64,000 nucleotides of DNA from Bactrocera neohumeralis (Eukaryota > Arthropoda > Insecta > Diptera > Tephritidae). The notes beneath the pieces were generated by a model. It was given only the letters and a program-made list of their open reading frames with translations, searched no databases and was not told where the DNA came from. The stretch spans positions 3,413,501 through 3,477,500 of the forward strand of contig NC_065923.1 of NCBI RefSeq assembly GCF_024586455.1. The letters run 5' to 3'. Shown here in pieces: positions 26,251 to 38,558 of this stretch. Within the stretch, counting starts at the first letter, position 1, and each line of letters begins with the position of its first letter. Made by a program: the position numbers and the translations under genes.

Positions 26251-27448
26251 TGCTAACCTATAGATTCTAATTACAGGAATTCTATTATTATTGCATCACA
26301 AAGGACTGCATGTATTAGTCCAAGAGCGATATCTGGATCAGCTATCGAACCTAACTTAACCTAACCTTACTTTTTGACCACGGCAATGAATATTAAACTG
26401 GAACTCTGTCAAAAAAAGTCTGGATCCTCGCATATATTCAGTAGATTTCTTTAAATAATTTTCTTATTTACAATTTTTTCTACAGCTTGTCTTATTCAGC
26501 CGGATAAATACTTACATATGTACGTCGAGCAACGGCTGTTTTTTTTTCTATTATGGCAAAGCCGGCCGAAAAGCTTAATGGAACCAGTTGTTTACCCTTA
26601 AAACTGGTTAAGTTCTGACTGGGAGTGAATGAAAGGCTCAGTTCCCAGTATAGAAGAACCTCTCAAGTGCCCATAATGTGGCGCAATTATCCCACAATCA
26701 TTTTATTCGCAATTTCGGCGACTTCGTGATTTTCTGTGATTTTGCACAGAACTCTCGGTCATAATTTTGAAAATAACGTTACATACAAACATACATATAC
26801 ATAAGTGTATAAATATGCATGCCTATGAAAAATATATTCCACAATACGCACATGACTTTTCTCTAATTGGTTTTATTACGATGCATTCAAATAAAAGTCA
26901 AATGGGCGATCGCTTAGAGACGTTGTGTGACTAAGAATTGCGTGCCAAAGCCAATCATTTGCACTGCACACTTCTGTGATGACACATGCGATGCGATTTA
27001 TTCACTTTTCTTAAATTCAGCAAATTGCAGCGCTATTTTTTCACCAAACGTTTCAGATTGGCGTTTTTGAAAAACGCTGGAGAAATTAAATTGTCGTGTG
27101 GTTAATGGGCGCGTACTTGAAAAATACTTACATATGTATGTATGTATATACAATTAAATAAATACGTACACTTGTGTGCAAATAGTGTAGAGCTTAGTGC
27201 TTAGATAAAGTCGTTTAGGGACTTTCCGACGCAAGATAACGGCACAGACAAAACACGCACAATATGGTGTTGAATTAGACATCGGCCGTAAATTTCGCGG
27301 AGAGCTTTATAGTAATCTTATTTTGACTAATTGTATGCAATGTACATACATACATATGTACATACATATGTATACATATGAAATTTAAATTGTTTTCATT
27401 GTACTAAAATTGTAACAAAAACAACAAATTGTAATCAACATTTAACGT

Positions 27449-28653
27449 TCACTTCATTTGCTTCACCACAGCAAACAGGGAATAGGCGCCCTTCAGCGTG
27501 GCAAAAAATGTGTCCAAATTAACGGGAAACATGCCGCCTGTCACAACAATTTGCTTACGTAATGTTTGCTCGATGAATATGCGTAGGTTCTGCTTGAACA
27601 CGGCAGACTGGTCCATCCAATTGCATGAAAATATGGCGTAAGTCAGCTGTTCGAATTCCAACTGCATGCAAGTGCCATAATAGCATAACGGGAATATTTC
27701 TAACGGCATTGCCACCAAATAAACCATATAATAGACGAACCATAAAATCTCATTCACATAGAAAAGCACGTAAAATATCACGACGCACATGTTGATGCCG
27801 GTGGCGAGCAGTTGCACGAAAGCAGTAACGGAAATAAACGATTGTATTGCAATGCGAAAGCTAAAAAGTGTTACGAAAACTATTAGAGCTTGGCGGTCAA
27901 ATTTAAATCATAATGAATATAATACTCAAGCAAATCCTTGTAGCTCTCAATGCAACGCTGCAGCTGTTCAACACCCTCCGTATTGCCAATACGCGCAATG
28001 CGTTTGCCCAGCAGGCGTGTATGGCCGGCGAGTATGGTTAGTGCCATAGCCGGAAATGAGTCGTTGGTGAGATTTTGAAAAATCAATAGTATGCCAGTAG
28101 CCTGATAGAGATGTGCCGCCACGTAATGCCCTTCTATGTCGAATGGAAAATATGCCGGATACATTAAGTGCCATTCACCTATAATGCCGGCAAAAATAGT
28201 GGCGGCCTCGGATGCGACGAACGCGCAAACCCCGACGAGTATTAAAAAATTCAGCACGCGTTTGGCGCGACGCAGTGTGTTGGACGCGTAAAACTGCATG
28301 TCTTCCGGTTGCGTAATGCGCTCATCAAGCTTCGCAATGAGGGCATAAATCCGCTCAATCTCTGCCAGGCGCCACCACAAGATTGATGTCTTGATGCTGC
28401 ACGCCAAAACAGTGAAATTAACGCAAATGTTTTTGAAAATATCCGATTTCTGTTCCATCTGGAAGAGTCCAATCATCAAATGAGCGGGATAGCCGATGGT
28501 TACGAGCGTGTTGAGCAGCAAGGAGTATAGATAATATAAGTATCTATAACGACGGTTTGCTGGTGGTACCAGCCCGAGGCAACGTAGGTTCACGTCATGA
28601 AAGCGAAAAACCGTTAAACCGGAAATTAGCAAGTTTTTATCGCTTATTGGCAT
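27449..28653 (-). CDS. Odorant receptor, Or33/Or59a-like (gene B), complete two-exon gene
   Basis: This is an insect odorant receptor (7tm_6), a ligand-tuning ion-channel subunit that pairs with Orco in olfactory neuron dendrites. Exon 1 (27,926-28,653) ends CTTGA/GTATTA and exon 2 (27,449-27,860) follows a tttttag acceptor. The joined frame gives 379 residues, normal for the family. Visible features are several hydrophobic helices (YYLYSLLLNTLVTIGYPAHL, ILVGVCAFVASEAATIFAG), the LMYPAYFPFD loop before a helix, and the C-terminal signature TYAIFSCNW with AYSLF near the end. Compared with gene A, it lacks two short insertions. The start is the first ATG (MPISDKN), aligned with gene A. Subfamily naming is from memory of Drosophila Or33b; the exact orthologue is uncertain. 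Confidence 0.93.
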
Positions 28654-29224
28654 ATTTAGTTGAAAATCGCTTTTATTAATGACAGTTATGTAATCGGCAG
28701 TTAGTTATTTTATTCTGCCGTCCTTTGAATCAGTTGTGATAATTGAGAGTATTAACTCTAATTAAACAACAATTACCGGCATTTTAAATTATTTATTTTT
28801 ATTGATAATTATGGTAATTGGGTTGTAATTATAGAATTTTTTTATTTGAGCACCCTTTAAGTAGATTCAAGTGTAAGATTTACATGTGTTTGAAATATGG
28901 TTTACATGACTCATGAAGCCGTGAGGTCAGCGACTGAAATGCTACTTAGTTATCTGCTTTGTTCTTCTACAATAACGGTCAATTACTTCTCTTTATCGCT
29001 AGAAAGCTGGAGACAAAGGTTTAGTAGACTCAGATTTTCAGTTACTGGAGAATCACCTATTTATGTATATTCATTCCAATGAAACTGGCTGAAATGTAGG
29101 GTTCAATAATTATTTTTTTAGAGAGAAACTGAGGCTTAGGTAAAATTTGCAACATGAACTCAATTCTTCGGTGAGACTAGAAAGGAAAATAGTGGCAGCA
29201 ACGAATTAAAATTTTAACCATCAT

Positions 29225-29345
29225 TTCCGAAAATGCTCCACCTTGTTCCCAGTCGGGTCTACGTAACCGAAACGGACCCGGATTTTTATACGGCCAAGGA
29301 CTGTGAACTTGGCAGATTTCTGCCGCTACAACAACAACAACAAAG
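29225..29345 (+). repeat. Repeat fragment ending in (CAA)n, possible LINE 3' end
   Basis: A sharp GC-rich island (GTCGGGTCTACGTAACCGAA, ACGGACCCGG, GGCCAAGGACTGTGAACTTG) in AT-rich DNA ends in CTACAACAACAACAACAAA. A (CAA)n tail is typical of the 3' ends of some fly LINEs. It lies between the two receptor genes. No coding sequence survives. Confidence 0.4.
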
Positions 29346-29533
29346 TGCTCCACGGAATTTTGCTAGCTCAGAAAAAGTGAAACTCGATTTTTTCAAAGCT
29401 CAGATTAAGTCAGTTAATCACCAAATTTTAAGACTTTAAGCTGAAGCTACGAATTATGCTTTATTAGCTATAGAAGAAAGTATATTTTGACAATAAACAA
29501 CTTCTAAATACACAAACTTTGCTTTCTTCGCCC

Positions 29534-30791
29534 CTATTTCATTTGTACCACGAGTGTAAAGAGAGAGTATGCAAACTTCAAAGTCGCAAAGAAAGTACCT
29601 AAATTAACGGCAAACATGCCACCGGCAATTACGATTTGCTCACGCAACGATTGCTCCGCGAAGATGAGTAGATTCTTCTTGAACGCTACACTCTGATCCA
29701 TCCAGTTGCAGGAAAATATGGCGTAGGTCAGCTGCTCGAACTCCAACTGCATGCAAGTGCCGTAGTAGCACAGCGGAAACACCTCCAATGGCATTGCAAT
29801 CAAGAATACTATATAGTAGATATATGTGAATATGCCGTCAACATAGAAGATTAAATAAACAATGACCACACCCATATTGATGGCGGTAACCAGAATTTGC
29901 ACAAAAGTGCCAAGAGAGCAGATGCGTTGAATTGCAACACGAAACCTAGAGACACGTGCGCATAATGTAAACAAAAACAAAGACACAGATATTAAATGTA
30001 CATAACAACAACTAAATAACAGTAGTTTACTCTAGCAAATCTTTGTAGTCCTCCACGCACAGCAAGAACTGAGCATTGGGCACCTGTCGGCGCACCGCGG
30101 CGGCGCGTGCATCGTGCCCCACACGTGCCAAACGCACATTCAACAAACGTACGTGGCCAGCCAACATCGCCAGTGCCATGGGTGGAAACGTATCATTGAT
30201 GAGATTTTGGAAGATCTGCACAGTTACACCAATACACTGGTACAGATGCGCGGTTGCGTAACCCCAGACGCTACGCTCTACATCGAAGGGAAAATATGCC
30301 GGATACATGAGACGCCAATCGCCCAGAAAACCACCAATTATGGTGGCAACTTCCGATGAAATCGAAGCGCCGAGTCCAATGACGAGTACAAAGTAGAGCA
30401 CACGCTGAGCGCGACGCACTGCGACCATTTTGTACAATTGGCAATCAGCAGGCTGTGATATGTGTTTATCGAGCTTCGAGATGATGGCATAAATCTTATG
30501 TACCTCCGCTAGACGCCACCAAATAGCCACTGTCTTGATGCTACATGCCAGGCAGGTGAAGTTGATTGTCATATTCTTGAACACATCCGCTTTGCTGTCA
30601 CTTTTGATCAGGCCAATCATCAGATGCGTGGGATAGCCAATCGTTACGATTATATTTAAAAGTAGTGAATATACATAATACGAGTAACGGTATAATTTCT
30701 TCGTTGGCGGCATTTGTCCGAGATATCGCCAGGTTATGTCGTGAAAGTCAAAAACGGAGAGACCCGAAATCGGAACTTCACTTGCAGTCAT
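29534..30791 (-). CDS. Odorant receptor, Or33/Or59a-like (gene A), complete two-exon gene
   Basis: This is the upstream member of a same-strand tandem pair; its stop lies 880 bases before the start of gene B. Exon 1 (30,031-30,791) ends CTAGA/GTAAAC and exon 2 (29,534-29,945) follows a tctctag acceptor. The intron is 85 bases and sits at the same codon and phase as in gene B. The product is 390 residues with the same layout: helices such as YVYSLLLNIIVTIGYPTHL, the LMYPAYFPFD loop, GHVRLLNVRLARVG, and the C-terminal TYAIFSCNWMDQS and AYSLF signatures. Extra residues after PFDVE and around ARAAAVRRQ distinguish it from B. No stop or frame break is seen, so it is probably functional. Role and topology are inferred from the family. 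Confidence 0.94.
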
Positions 30792-31441
30792 AACTAAATT
30801 TCGTTAATTTTGAAGCAAAAGTTTTGATTAGTCAAAATATGACTCTGAATTGAAAGGTGGAAACTTTTCGTCCACTAACTTCAAGCACAATGTGTGTGCG
30901 AAAGCCTCCAGGGTCTCCTTTTATCTTTATCTACCATAGGTGTTTTAAGTGTCCGTCCACTCGATATTAATTATTCACTAATTAATAATAATAATAATTT
31001 TTAATTATGTCTGATTGTTTAATTGTAATTGCATTACATAATTCAGAATGCATAATTTATTTTAAGTGTGTGTTAAAGGGACGATGTCACCGAAAGTGTG
31101 TGGTGTGCCGATCGCTATTAAATGAATTACGAAAAAATACTACATTTTGGTAGGACAGTTGTATGCTGGCCGCATAATAATGCGGTTGGAGTTTAGTTTT
31201 CATATACATATGTATATATTTATCATGTCGTTCAAGAAAAAAAATTGTGATTCTGAGTATTATGTATGTATATGGTTTTCATAATGAAGAATTTATAGAA
31301 TACACAAAAATAATAAAACCGTTACCTTTTGATTACGAACGGGAAGAAATTGGAAATACAGCGAAGTTGGCCAAAGTAATCACCATTCACAATAGTTCGT
31401 TAACGTAATATTAGTTTACAAAATATTGGCGACCCAATTTT

Positions 31442-31808
31442 TTATACCCTGAACAGGGTATGTTAAGTACCAGCGACTCTATAAATGATCAGCGTGACGG
31501 GCTAAGTCGATCTAGCCTTTATGGTATTTAGTCCCTCAGTTTATGAGATTTTGATCTGAAATTTTGCAGGCGTCTTTTTCTACCAAAAAAAAATTTCAGT
31601 GGTCGGAAACGCCAATATCGGACCACTATAGCATATAGCTGGCATACAAACTGAACGATCAAAATCAAGTTATGGTGCAGAAACTTTTGTCATTTGACTT
31701 CACGAAATTTGGAAAGATTAATGTTCAAGGCTAACGGTACAATATCCAAACAAATTTTTCAGATCGGACAACCGAAATGCTACCGAAGTTAACGTTTTTT
31801 CTTGTTTT
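31442..31808 (+). repeat. Dispersed repeat family R1, third copy
   Basis: It has the palindromic head ACCCTGAACAGGGTAT, the AAATGATCAGCGTGACGGGCTA block, ATATCGGACCACTATA and the end CTACCGAAGTTAACGTTTTTTC, in the same order as the copy at 17,376. It is shorter because of internal deletions. Confidence 0.7.
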
Positions 31809-31954
31809 CATCATATTTGGCTAATTATGAAGATTTACAGCGGTAAACTTCACAGAAATCTATCGAAAGCAAATTTTTGAGCAGCCAACCGAAGTCTAAA
31901 TTTTTCCCTTATAACGCTTGAGAAATAATTGAGAAGAAACTTTTTCACCGATTT

Positions 31955-32012
31955 ACATACATACATACATATATACATATACATATATATGTATGTATGT
32001 ATGTATGTACAT
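31955..32012. repeat. Palindromic ATACATAC/TATGTATG microsatellite
   Basis: A near-perfect inverted repeat: a (TACA)n run on the left, ATATACATATACATATATATG in the middle and a (TGTA)n run on the right. It is the clearest of dozens of such TACATATGTA-centred tracts in the window (others near 3,190-3,260, 3,890-3,950, 27,340-27,380, 33,075-33,115, 33,930-33,966 and 35,560-35,605). Confidence 0.8.
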
Positions 32013-32502
32013 TTTTGCAGCTTTCTAAACGTCACGGCCCACATTAAACCATTAAAAAGTAGTAGACAAATCAAATAAATAATTTCAATAGTTTTAGTCG
32101 TAAATGTCGGAACTGTAGATTAGGCTACTTAAATAAACTAAAAATAATCATTATATTAGCTACTTAAACCAATGTAAAGTATTCATTAAGTGATAAAACA
32201 GAAATTTATAGCTGGCGATAAGCTCGCGAGTTAAAACCTTTAAAACACACACACATGGACACAGAGTTCTTGGAACACGTTTCGCACACGATTAAAATGT
32301 GTGTCAGAAATTAGATTGAATTTAGAGAAAAGTTTTTTCTTGTTTTTTTCGAGCTAAATTTCAGGAAACATGCTCAATTTTAATAACATAAACTTGCATT
32401 ATATACATACATATGTATATGTGAAAAGTATATTTTGTTCAAAAATTATTAATATTATTATTGTATGCGCTGCTCTTCGCCTATTATCGACATGTGACTT
32501 AC

Positions 32503-32684
32503 CTGGGACGATTCTGCATAAAATGCTGTCCGCCAAATATCACCAACATATAAATGCCACAATAGTAGAATACCCAAGTCCAATTCTCGACCATCCATTT
32601 GCGTGTGCGTTGGTGGATAAAATCATTTTCGAAATCGAAAATGTACGAATAATTCGGTGTTACACTAATGTCCATATTGATCAT
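32503..32684 (-). CDS. Baldspot: Baldspot / ELOVL6 elongase, first coding exon with the start codon
   Basis: This exon encodes the N-terminal 60 residues of the elongase. They include NYSYIFDFENDFIHQRTRKW, typical of ELOVL6-like proteins, then a first membrane helix around WVFYYCGIYMLVIFGG. The ATG chosen is the first in frame and gives the MINMD start; a second methionine lies three residues in. The exon ends at a CCCAG/GTAAGT donor (GT at 32,501-32,502). It is phase-compatible with the exon at 33-170, so the intron between them is 32.3 kb. A ttacag acceptor just upstream of 32,962 suggests the same exon carries about 280 bases of 5' UTR, with at least one further non-coding exon upstream. 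In Drosophila the protein acts in fatty-acid elongation and is needed in the germ line. Confidence 0.95.
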
Positions 32685-32962
32685 TTTTATTAATTATTTG
32701 TTTATATTTTCTTATTTTATTTATTTTATTATTGACTGGGTAACTCTTTGGAACGTTCTAAGTATTGGTTTGTTGTTGTTTCACCTAATGTAGGTTTTAT
32801 TCTGTTTTGCTTTACTGCCTTTTAAAATTATGTACAATATTCTTAGTTATAGTATGTGACAATGCGTGCTTTAAGCAATTTTCTCTTTACAATAATTGTC
32901 TTCCAATTTACGGCGATATTTGCGAAATTTTATTGTCGACTGACGGCGGCTGCGTTTAATTT
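32685..32962 (-). other. Probable 5' UTR part of the first Baldspot coding exon
   Basis: On the minus strand a pyrimidine-rich stretch ending in ttacag (CT at 32,963-32,964 on the plus strand) precedes about 280 bases of AT-rich sequence leading into the Baldspot ATG. This would make a normal internal 5' UTR boundary. The upstream non-coding exon and promoter were not located. Transcript evidence would settle it. Confidence 0.45.
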
Positions 32963-35900
32963 CTGTAATAAAAAATTTAAGACAGTAAAATTATTGCTAT
33001 TTTTTTAATAAAGAATTTGTAGAAGAGTAAAGCGTAGAGCCTAATTCACGTTGAGGATTAAGCTTAAGGACATACATATGTATATGTATGTATGTACATA
33101 TGTATGTATATATGTAAACTCTTGAATTCTTTAAAAAAATAGAGTCAAAATATTGGAATAGGAGCTCTCTTGCATCTTATTGGCTCTATAATTTCATATG
33201 AAAATTTTTCTAATCCTCGATAATTAATTTAGATATTTTAACAGAATAGTTTGTCAAATACATATTTATACTATTATTTATTTGAATTTATTTCTTAACT
33301 AAAAAAACTTTCGAAAAAAATCAGGAAACGTTTTTTTTTTGCAAGTGGATATAATCCATTAAGTGCAAGAGAATGAAATATAAGTACGTACAGATTGCAA
33401 TAATGGATTAAATTCAGTAATAATGGAAGAATTTATATGAACGATTTAAGTTTTAAAGATTCTCAAATGGAAACTTATATGATTCAAATAGCAATAAAGC
33501 CCTGCAATGTTTGCGTCTGTTCTCATAATGAACGGCACTTTCGATGAGCACTCTGGTATGAACATTTTTCTAAAATTTTGCATAATTCACACATACGTAC
33601 ATACATACATATGTAAATATCACACTATTTCTTTGATACATCACCATAATCTTCAATCAGCTATATCTAATGAATGGATCGACTACTTATAAACGCTTAA
33701 CTTGGTGCACATTTGTTTAATGGAGGACTTATTCATATTAGAAACCGGCGATATAAGTATGTACACATGCATGTATGTACATATGTATGGCTCTAACTTA
33801 CAACCTTTATACAGCTCCTGCGAAACACACAATGTGCATATGTATTTAAGTGTACATGCCCACGCAATCTGGCCGTATACTTCACACATGCAAAAAGAAC
33901 TGTGTATTCATTCATACATACATATATAGGATAGTGGGTATGTATGTACATATGTACATATGTATGTTTTTATGAACGCTCATTCAATGTCAGCGGGTTT
34001 TGGGCATCCACCTTGGTAGCGTACATACTCCACAGCGAATCTACAAACAAAGCCACCGCCTTTGCGGGAGAACAACAATGATTTTAATCGATAGATGCTT
34101 AAACTGCTGCTGTACGACCTTGAACGCGAAGCACTCACACATACACACATATGTACATAAGTACATATATTTGAGCAAAAGTGTGCTATAATGTGTAAAG
34201 GATATTGCGCCCGCATTGGATAAACTTTTTAACACTTCAGTTATCACTTTTCAATCATTTTTTATTAACGGCGCTTCTTCTGGTCTAACGGTACTTGTAC
34301 ATTTTTTATCATCAGATGGCTGTGTTTGTATACATACATATGTAGACTCTGCATCTGATGATAGAATAAACAGTTTTGTTATTTGTGTGGTATGACGAAC
34401 TGCATCGACATCGCCCACACGCAAAAGCTGCATAAGCAACATTTATGGCATTATTATTACATTTAATTCAATGGCATTGCTTTTAAACGGAGAGGTCGGC
34501 CACAATTATGTTCTTCTGTTCCAATTCCAATCGTTGCAGACTTTTCTGAATGAAATCATTCACTGTTACAACGAATTGCACACACCCAAACTCACGCCCA
34601 CTTTGTTTAGTGTTCCGTTGTTGCCGTTGCCGTGCACGGCACCTGTTCCACCCTTGTCACATATTTACATCACACAGAATAAGTTCACCCCAAAAATCGG
34701 CTCTCTTTACTCTTGTTGGGAAAAATTTTTGTACTTTCTTGTTGTTGACATGTGGTGACATACAGTACTGTGTAAATTTTGAGAATGTGGACTTTGTTTA
34801 AACTCTTAAGATGTCCAACTAAAAAATAACCGAAATATTTTTGTGACTACATCTATAAGGTGGTCTTTGAAAGAAAAATGTCACAAACAGTTGCATGGCC
34901 ATTATGTATTTTTCGATTTTAAAGCTTTCTATAGCTCGAAGTGACCCAGTGATTATGTGACTTTATTAAGATTTGGTTTCCCCCTAACATGTTTACCCTA
35001 CGAAAGTTCTTATTTTTTTTATCATGATCTGTAAAAATGTACAGATGTTTGTATGCAAATCTGTATCCCCCGCGACTTGTGTCAGCCGCTACATAAGTCT
35101 CGTGCGACACTCTGCAGATGTGATGGCAGCAATGAATACAACTGTGTGAAGGAAAGGCGCATCGCCTGAGAATATAGAATAGAAAAGCTGACCTAGCTGA
35201 ATAGTGGTTACACAAACTTGGTGAAGTGTTGTTGATTTTTTGATTGTTTTCGAAAAATTTCGCAGCAGAATTGGCAACTAAAAAGACACACCGACTAAAT
35301 ATACAATAAAGAGGCAAAGAGAAGAATACGTTCAGTAACAACACAACAAAAGTAACAACACAAAAAATAAAAGAAAACCAACTTATTTAGTAACTATATT
35401 TTTGGCAGACCTCTGTTTTACGTTTACCTGGTACCCACATATAATAAATAGTTATGCGATCAACGTTATGAGATCACCGAAAACTTGATAAAAAGAAAAG
35501 CGAAACGAGCTTATTACTCGCGCATACTCTCGTTTATTTACATACTGTGGTCAATTTAATATACATATGTATATACATATGTACATATATTTACATATGT
35601 ATGTGTAGGTACCTTTATTTGGTTTTATGCAAACCGAATTATGAAGAAAGTAAAATATAGTTTATATATGGAATATACATATGTATGTATGTTATAAGTT
35701 TATATAAGTATGTTATATATGTATGTATATATAAGCACGTTTAGGCAAGTATATATTGATATGTATTTGAGTATGTTTATACGAACAACTCTGAAAATAA
35801 AAATAAAAAAAACAACTCCCTAAAAGTGATAAGCAAAGGTACGAACATATGTATGTATGTATGTATGCATATGGTTTCGCTACATACATATGTATTTATA

Positions 35901-37829
35901 TGCAGTATTTGTAAATCCATAGAAGTCATCTACTACAAAATAAGTCAATTCGTAATATTTCGCCGAAAATCTAATCATACATACATACAAATATATAGAA
36001 GACAACACGCCACCGCAGTCACTAAAGTAAGAAAGCATTCGGCGCTAAATCATACATAACTGCACAGTGTGACTAGCATATATGATTTTGGGTAACAATT
36101 TCAAAGTGAGCTGAATTATAATGCTTATAAATTCTTTTTTGGGATTTCCAGTGTAGATCATCATAACGCAATATTTTAGGCACAAGAATGAAAGAATATA
36201 TATTTTTTTCATATATCCGCAAAATTTCAGTGGATTTTATTCAAAGTTGTACAATCTTATAACAATGGTATTGAGAAATCTAATTAATTTGGAACTAATC
36301 ATGGACCACAATTTCGAGTAACAAAGCACAATAAAATTATATCCCTTTTTTATATATGACACTTTAAGCAGATAAACGTTCACTAGCTTTACTTTTTTAA
36401 ATTCTTTAGTCAAATACTGTAAATATGCAAAGTTAACATTTAGAATCACTAAACTACTGAACTACAATTTTATTTAAAAACGCTTAACTTATAACAAACT
36501 TCACTTAATCAAAACATGTTTTTGCAAAATAGATTAGTGTGAGAACATTTTCATTTATGTGTTAAAAGAACCAGTTGGGCGAAATATATTTCTTTTTTTC
36601 TTAATCGAAAATGGAAGTAAAACAAACGAAATGTACATTTTAACACTTACAGAAAGTTAATTTTGTTCGCATTTTTAGTACATAAAATACACAGTGCGTG
36701 CACTGAAGAAAGTTTCTTCAAAAATATGTATAAAAAATATAAAACATACCGCCAAAATGAAAGAAACAAAATATTAGTCGACTACCAAAAATACACATCT
36801 ACATATATGCATATACGATGTTAACTGAACTTTATGCAAAATTGCTTCATTCACTTTATTTGCATTTAGGTTAGCGCTTCCAAAACTTTATTGTAGGCAT
36901 TGTGTACTAAAATATTTTATTTCTTCCTACAAATACTCTCTTTAACTGTTTGTGCATTAGACGGCTTGTACGTTTGACTAGTGCTAACGTGCAAATTTAG
37001 TATGTGGTTCGTCGGTTTGTGATTTCGTTTTATTGTTAGTATTTCTGTGGATATACATACATATGTCACTTCTATCGTCTGTTTGACGCTGTCCCCCACC
37101 ATTAATATGCTTAATTTTTATTAAAGCTTAGCTTTAGTGAAATATCCGGTTTGTTTTTAACATAATTTTGTTGTAGTAGCTTTCGCTTGCTATCTATCTA
37201 CACACATTCATATCTCCATAAGTGTGTAAATATAATCACAAGCCCACATTATTGTAGGTAGGTTTCAATTTAGCGACAGCTAAGGTGAGCCTTTCCAAAG
37301 AAATTTTTGCACGATCAATTCAAATAAAAGTAAATACATATACTTCATACATATCAATTTGCACGCAAACTTAGTTGTAACAGTAGCAATCGCATAGAAC
37401 TAATTTATTTCATATTAAGAACGCAATGATAAAACGGGTAAGCGAAGTACAGGAAATAAATGGATAAGGAAAAACAATTTATAAATACATTAGCTCTTAA
37501 TGACTGGTTTTTTCTTCGTCTATTATCGTAAGTGGATTTATTTTTCACATTTTAATTCATATCGAGCTTCATTACTCATTTTTGCACATGTCGGCGCTTT
37601 TTTAATGCCTGTCAAACGACGTAATCGATAAAATTCACATGTGGTAGCGAGTGAAAAATCCAACAGGAAAAAAATTTCTCCAATTAGATTTTTATTTTAC
37701 ATCCTTTGAAATTCACACACACACGCACATTTGATATGAAAGATGAAGTTGTTTTCACGCTCAATACTCCTTAAGTAACATTTAATTTTACATTAACACA
37801 TTAATTTTAACTCGAAGAACTATTAATAT
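32963..37829. other. Intergenic stretch, probable 5' region of Baldspot
   Basis: About 4.9 kb of AT-rich DNA with many palindromic microsatellites. Open frames here (such as 34,471-34,758 on the plus strand and 34,919-35,344 on the minus strand) have no recognisable domain or biased composition. Non-coding 5' exons of Baldspot may lie here, but I could not place one. Confidence 0.5.
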
Positions 37830-37973
37830 TTACTTTTTATGGAGTTTACTATTGAACTTTTCTTCAACGCGTTCCAACACTTTCCCTAATTTTTCTACTG
37901 CTTCGGCAGCCGGGTCTGACTGATTGCAAATTGGTGGGAGCTCTATTGAAATACCCCGCTCAGTGTTGCCGAG
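37830..37973 (-). other. Coding-like terminal exon candidate, gene unknown
   Basis: A minus-strand frame of 47 codons ends in a stop at 37,830-37,832. Its last part has the look of a real protein tail: an acidic/basic amphipathic helix (AAEAVEKLGKVLERVEEKF) followed by NSKLHKK. There is no ATG in frame, and a stop lies just upstream of 37,973, so it would have to be a 3' exon (a possible acceptor is caatag at about 37,943) or a pseudogene piece. A GTATGT donor on the same strand near 38,372 could belong to a short leader exon facing TMEM70. I cannot name the product. Confidence 0.25.
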
Positions 37974-38558
37974 TTATCGTTTATTTTTCACTCCTATTTC
38001 ATTTGTGGAACTAAAAGTTAAATGGTGTGGATCTGGGCTAAATAATGTTAAATCCGTAGTTGAATTTTAAAACTATATTACTATTGTCTGTTTGAATTCA
38101 GAAAACTTCTTAATGTATCAGCAGAAATAATGTAAAAATTCTAAATAAGAGTAATAAGAGAACAGCAAGCACTTCGAGCATGTCAATATTTTTTGAAAAA
38201 AAAAAAAAATGCAAAATGAACGACTCTGCTCTGTTTACCAAACGTATTTAATTGTAATTTCGGTATGGAAATTTAACTAAAAATGTAATGTATAAATTAC
38301 GAAAGATTCTTAATCAAATTTATAAGCGGAATCTATAATCCAAAACTATTAAAAGATTGTTATATTTATACATACTTTCAAAGAATGGCTAATATGCTCA
38401 AATTCTGTTTAGCTGACAACCCACTCAAAAACAGCTGTTTTTGACAAACGGTTATTCAATAGCCTTGTGGTTATCAGTTTAGTAGTTTTAAATTTTATTT
38501 AAAATATAATTTTTAACTAAGTCTTCAATAAAATTGTAAATAATTATTTTTATTAAAA

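Larger units (their letters stand above)
171..32502 (-). other. 32.3-kb Baldspot intron hosting two receptor genes and many dead transposons
   Basis: The boundaries are a GTAAGT donor at the high-coordinate end and a tttcag acceptor at the low end. The intron is roughly 65 percent AT or more and full of ATACATAC/TATGTATG runs. Apart from the two odorant receptor genes, I see only transposon relics and dispersed repeats in it, listed separately. The long stretches 171-890, 2,470-4,100, 4,360-5,930, 6,250-7,860, 8,920-11,200, 12,730-17,210, 21,420-22,130, 24,100-25,300 and 26,260-27,440 show no coding signal that I trust. Confidence 0.85.

Noticed and set aside
31955..32012. Regularly spaced palindromes that could suggest a CRISPR-like array
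   Set aside because: Eukaryotic microsatellite with no unique spacers of constant length and no associated genes.
34919..35344. A 141-codon open frame on the minus strand between Baldspot and TMEM70
   Set aside because: Composition is not biased like the real exons here, there are no splice signals or domain, and it is rich in Cys, His and Tyr as expected from random AT-rich DNA.
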